Part shown: piece after piece, positions 59,975-64,000 of the stretch
Position numbering within the stretch: the first letter of the stretch is position 1
Layout of the letters: every line of letters begins with the position of its first letter
The notes under the pieces: generated by a model
Databases searched by the model: none
What the model saw: only the letters and a program-made list of their open reading frames with translations
What the model was told of the DNA's origin: nothing
Source: Epichloe hybrida
Taxonomy: Eukaryota; Ascomycota; Sordariomycetes; Hypocreales; Clavicipitaceae
DNA: 64,000 nt
Assembly (NCBI GenBank): GCA_019022495.1
Contig: JAFEKR010000001.1
Coordinates: forward strand, 5,146,001-5,210,000
Reading direction: 5' to 3'
Translations under genes and position numbers: made by a program

Positions 59975-61818
59975 ATGTCGAGTCCTCAAGGCGGGTCGGG
60001 CTCCGTCCATCATGATGGCCCAAGAGATGGAGGCAACACTGCAGAGAGACCAACATACGCGACTTCTAGTACGACCCAGAGTACCATCCACGCGGATTCG
60101 GAGACGAGCCGAACGGACGCGACAGAATCTCATCATCTAGAGCAAGAGACGAGTGGGGGCTTGGCCTCGCCTCAGGACCATCACACACTAACGGAAACAG
60201 AGGCCGATGATGGTGTTCCCAGCGGCAGAAACAATAACAGCGAGCGTTCCACCTCACATTCCACTACTCCAACGCCTGCTCCTCCGGTTGCACATGTCCC
60301 GCAGGTCGTTGCCCAGCCAGAAGCGACACGAGTCCAAGTTCAAGGCATGTCGACTCCCCCTGCTCACGGGCCAAGCACCCAAGAGCGATACCGGGCTGCC
60401 TATTCTCGTGCACGCAGTGAGAACGTCCGACAAAACGAATTGTTTGGACCAGGCTTGCAATTATATGCCCCAAACGACAATTATCCCCAGTCCACGGTCG
60501 TTGAGGGGCAAGGCGAGGCTTCAAGACGAGGGTCGCAGGACGTCCGCGGCGTTCGTCCGAGGGATGAAGTGACATCTATGCCTGAATATGCGCTTCCAAG
60601 GTGGCAACCAGACGTGGAAGTCACATATTGTCCCATCTGCCGCACGCAGTTCAGTTTCTTTGTTCGAAAGCACCACTGCAGGTATGTGAGATATCACAGC
60701 TTCTCAACGGCTACCCCCGGAGAGGAAATTTTCAAGGCCAACTAACACCATGTGTGAAGGAAATGTGGTCGAGTGGTGTGCGCTACCTGTTCTCCTCATA
60801 GAATAATCATCCCCCATCAGTACATAGTGCGACCGCCAGGCTCCGATATTTCGATGCCGCCGAGCTTACTGGTAGATGGGTTGGGCTCCGGCTACTTTGA
60901 ATCAAGTGCTTTATCCGGGGGCGAGCGTGTTCGACTCTGTAACCCATGTGTTCCCGACCCAAACACGGCGCCACCCCAGAGCCCTTCTTCGCCATCCATT
61001 GGACCAAACTCACCGTCTTCGCATAGCAGATCTCGCAGCAGTCTGGCAGGCTCGCAAGGTGTAGCGCACCCATCGAACCGATTCGGAGCCTTGTTCACAC
61101 CAGCAGACAATGCTGAGCCTTTGCGACACTATTCAAGAGCAAGGAGCATCACCATGGTAGGGATCCGGTCTCTCGGACAAATACCGCCCGTGAGTGATTT
61201 TTCATTAACAGTACCTCATAGAACCCAGCTGCCCCAAATTCATCTTCTGCCACTACCTCTGCACATCACATGAGTGCTCCTGACACAGATGAGCGAGAGA
61301 CTATTCAACGGTTACTTCGCCGATTCCAGGAAGTCGGAAATGCAACGTCTCCCAGACACAGACACAGACACAGACACAGTTCGTTTGGCCATGCGAGTAC
61401 TGCTTCGTCTTCTCGACAACAAGCTCTGCCACCGCCGCCCCCAATCGCCGAAGAGGACGAATGTCCTGTATGCCATCGCGAGCTACCAGTCAGGACTCTG
61501 CCCAATTCCGAGTTCCTTCGGGAAGCTCACATCAATACGTGTATCCAGGCACACAGCACATACGGCAGCCCTCGCCGACCGCGAGAAGAAACTGCGCCGG
61601 TGGTACCAAGGCGCTCGGGCATGTACGTGTACTCAGCTACGGAGAAGGACTGCGTCGACGATGCAGAATGTACGATTTGCTTGGAGGAATTCACAGTAGG
61701 GATTCCAATGGCAAGGCTGGAATGCCTCTGCCGCTTTCACAAGTCTTGCATCTCTGCTTGGTTCGTCAATCATCCGGGTCGATGTCCGGTACACCAGCAT
61801 GACGGCTTTGGGTTTTGA
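59975..61818 (+). CDS. PIB1: FYVE and RING finger E3 ubiquitin ligase (Pib1-like)
   Basis: Endosomal and vacuolar E3 ligase that binds phosphatidylinositol 3-phosphate. Three exons: 59975-60681, 60760-61156, 61222-61818; about 566 residues. The first 215 residues are Ser/Thr-rich disorder. The FYVE domain begins CPICRTQFSFFVRKHHCRKCG (residues about 222-242) with the diagnostic RKHHCR lipid-binding motif formed across intron 1, and ends at VRLCNPC. Around residue 449 CPVCHRELP with HINTC downstream looks like a UBZ-type ubiquitin-binding finger. A C-terminal RING-H2 (CTICLEEF, LECLCRFHKSCISAWF, RCPVH) lies at about 518-560. For intron 2 I chose the 65-nt version (61157-61221); a 32-nt alternative would be too short. 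Confidence 0.92.
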
Positions 61819-63318
61819 CAATGGTCTGCGGGGGACATGACCACTCCGAATTTCATTTAATTTTAACGCTCTGTCTCCTGCGCAAGGATATACTTTCCTC
61901 GGTTTTATTTTGTCAGCGAAGCATTCTGAATAGTTATGTCAGCGATGGGAGTGGGAACAGAAGTCATGATTTTGAGCTCCTCGAGGTTTTTTTTTTTTTT
62001 TTTGTTTGTGCTTTCAACACAAATGTCTGGCGGGGAAAATAGCTCTCGTCTCGCATTGGGCGTTTTGGGTGGCTTTTTTTTTATTTTTGAGCATACATAT
62101 CAGGGAGTGAAACCAAGCAAAACGGATTGATTTGATTTATCAGACTTTGAGGCGTTAGTCTTCCTATCATTAACATGCGCAGCCATTTTCTAAACCGCCA
62201 GTACGGAGTACGGAGTACAGGCACGCTGATTTGTGTCGTTGTCTGAGGGTGTCCAAACAGACGAGGAGGCCCCACTTAGAAATTCAATCTGCCGGCGGGG
62301 CTGGGGGCTAAAAAAGCTGGCTGCGGGCACTTGGGCCCCCAAGTGCCCAACCCGGCTTAGCCGTTGTGGAGCATGGGTTTTTGTCGGATCGATGAGGTCT
62401 CATTGTTCAGCAGGGCCGGGGGTGGGGTGGCAGATAGCTACTCCGTACATACGGTACAAGTAGCTTCATGCAGCAGTCAATTTTCATGAAAATCATGCAG
62501 CCACTTTTCCCTTTTTGTGCCTGCACTTCACCTCGGTGCAACAACAACGTCGGCTCTGGTGACTTGCTCAGGTCGTCTGGTCGGCTTGGTAAATTGCCTA
62601 AAGGTGAAGCCATGAAGCCAGCGACTTGAATATTACTCCATATCCACCAGCGGCCGCCTGCCTCTTTTGCTTGTGCTTCGCAGCTCTCAATTCTGATTTA
62701 TTGGCTTGCCTGATGCGTGATCTTGCTGACCCCGGTCACAGTACGGAGTATGCAGTAACTGGCAGGTGCCGTGGTCGTGGTGGCTGGCCCAGCCACAAAC
62801 TGGCATTGTCATTTGCCATTTGCCCCCCACATGCGCTTCTGTGAATGCTCCAGGCAGCAGCATCTCGCATCTGAGCTTTAATACCAGACACCATACCATC
62901 ATCACACAATCATCACACATCATCACACACCAGGCACAGCCCAGTAGGCCTGGCCAGGCCGTTTCTTCTTTTTGTTTCCCGCCCGAAACATTCATTTGCC
63001 CTGCCCACATTTTTCACCCGTTTTCTTTTGCTATCGCTGCAGTCACCACGAGCTCGGCGTTCCAAAGACCCAATTCAGCCCAGAGGTCTGCTGCAGATCA
63101 AGCAAACTCATCAACAGCCCGCAGAGACGGTCGCCCCACGTCATCACTTCAATCCGCTTTCTGTGCCTTTCTCCGACAGCTCTGACAAATCTAGTGCCCA
63201 ACGCGCCACTCCTGGATGACTTCTTCCCGACGAGCTACCTCCAGTTGATTCCGGAGAACCTGGTATCGAGAATTGCTTTCCGAATTATTCTGGTGGCTTT
63301 GCGCCTGTAGCCGGCGAC
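61819..63318. other. Intergenic region, PIB1 terminator and tricalbin leader
   Basis: 1.5 kb. Contains T-tracts (61987-62002, 62076-62087), TACGGAGTA in tandem at 62202-62217, TACTCCGTA at 62439 and TACGGAGTA at 62742. CATCACACA repeats near 62900 and a pyrimidine-rich stretch up to 63050 look like the transcription start and leader of the tricalbin gene. Confidence 0.5.
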
Positions 63319-64000
63319 ATGTCTGCGTCAGTAGCCCAGGAGCTCAAGCAGCAGGGCGCCATTGAGGCCGCCCGAAACCCTGAAAGCTCCGTCACTGCCG
63401 ATGACGCTCAGCGAGAAATGGTTGAGCAGTCCAAAAACGCCGGTATCCCTGCTTTCACATTCGATCCCGATGCCTCTGCGCAAGAAAAACGTGCTCAAGC
63501 TGAAGCTGTAAGTCCATTGAACTACCTTGGTTGGACGTGCTCGAATTGAACGACAGCCGCCGTCTGTTACCAGCATCACGTCTTCTCAAACAAGCGGCAA
63601 CTAACGAGGCGTTTCGTCGTCTCGCCTTTGACAGGCCATACCCCCCGAACTTCAAAGGAGCAGCAGGCGCGAAAAGGGTGCTGCCATCATTACCGATGTC
63701 GACGACGGCACCGGGCCTGACGAAGAGCTTCCCGAGCCTAGTCAAGCTGGTGTCCTCGATGTCGCCAAAACTGCCGATGGCGGCAAAGACCTCACAGGCA
63801 CGGATCCTGGTGCTGCTGAAGCTCCATACTCGCGTACTGGTTGGGCCCCCAAGTTCGGCTGGGGAGGCGATGCAACTGAAGCAGAAAGCCTCCTCGATCA
63901 TGCGACTTGGCTCGAGGGTCAATTGCCTCACAGTCTCTACGGAGGTAGGTTGTAGCACCTCAAGACAAATCCGGAACCTTCCTAGGCCCCGCCCAACATC
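63319..64000 (+). CDS. TCB: Tricalbin-like ER-plasma membrane tether, 5' part
   Basis: Start of a gene for a tricalbin or extended-synaptotagmin protein, which normally has an ER hairpin, an SMP lipid-transfer domain and several C2 domains. Only the N-terminal about 166 residues are inside the window: exons 63319-63507 and 63635-63944, with an intron from 63945 running to or past the end. The N-terminus (MSASVAQELKQQGAIEAARN, AFTFDPDASAQEKRAQAEA) is acidic and polar, and GWAPKFGWGG then ESLLDHATWLEGQLPHSLYG is the segment that usually sits just before the membrane hairpin in fungal tricalbins. No hairpin, SMP or C2 domain can be checked here, so the name rests on this prefix alone. Confidence 0.72.

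Noticed and set aside
61190..61221. A 32-nt intron in PIB1
   Set aside because: Too short for spliceosomal removal; a donor at 61157 gives a 65-nt intron in the same phase with a TTAAC branch-like site.

Overview
The window is nuclear DNA of a filamentous ascomycete, most likely a hypocrealean (Sordariomycetes) fungus. Evidence: short spliceosomal introns (about 54-230 bp) with GT..AG ends and CTAAC/CTGAC branch points, wide gene spacing, GC-biased codons, and gene architectures typical of Pezizomycotina, such as an LSD1 with a C-terminal HMG box, a Pib1 with FYVE, UBZ-like and RING fingers, and an Msn2/Seb1-type zinc-finger factor. The species assignment is inference. No searches were run; gene names come from motif and domain recognition.

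Layout. 0-10 kb: a decayed F-box-like gene (305-997), the tRNA dihydrouridine synthase DUS2, the MICOS subunit MIC26/27 divergent from the mitochondrial intermediate peptidase OCT1 (start codons 72 bp apart), and a conserved hypothetical gene. OCT1 and the hypothetical gene each carry a reading-frame break. 11.6-18.5 kb: three minus-strand genes, a Hcs1/SMUBP2-type helicase, a DUF202 membrane protein and the diphthamide synthetase DPH6. 18.5-27.7 kb: about 9 kb without a recognisable protein gene, holding one foldback MITE. 27.7-29.5 kb: the stress regulator MSN2/SEB1 behind a long CAA-rich leader. 32.5-33.9 kb: a GPI-type GH16 cell-wall transglycosidase with a second MITE copy just upstream. 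35-52.8 kb: a dense housekeeping block with TOP1, ATP3 (F1 gamma), LSD1, VPS33, a UBE2W-type E2, a calmodulin-dependent kinase and a hypothetical protein. 52.8-57.9 kb: gene-poor, with the relic of an ABCB multidrug transporter. 57.9-64 kb: an alpha/beta hydrolase, PIB1 and the 5' end of a tricalbin gene that runs off the window.

Functionally this is a core chromosomal region, not a pathogenicity island or biosynthetic cluster. Recurrent themes are mitochondrial function (MIC26/27, OCT1, ATP3), endolysosomal trafficking and membrane contact (VPS33, PIB1, tricalbin), DNA and chromatin topology (TOP1, HCS1, LSD1), and stress or wall signalling (MSN2, CMK, GH16).

The most unusual signals are: (i) an out-of-frame loss in OCT1 that removes the region of the third zinc ligand; (ii) a two-copy TA-flanked foldback MITE; (iii) an intergenic 9-mer, TACTCCGTA, that is far commoner than chance; (iv) three gene relics, two with transition-type nonsense codons. 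I found no convincing undescribed multi-gene system.
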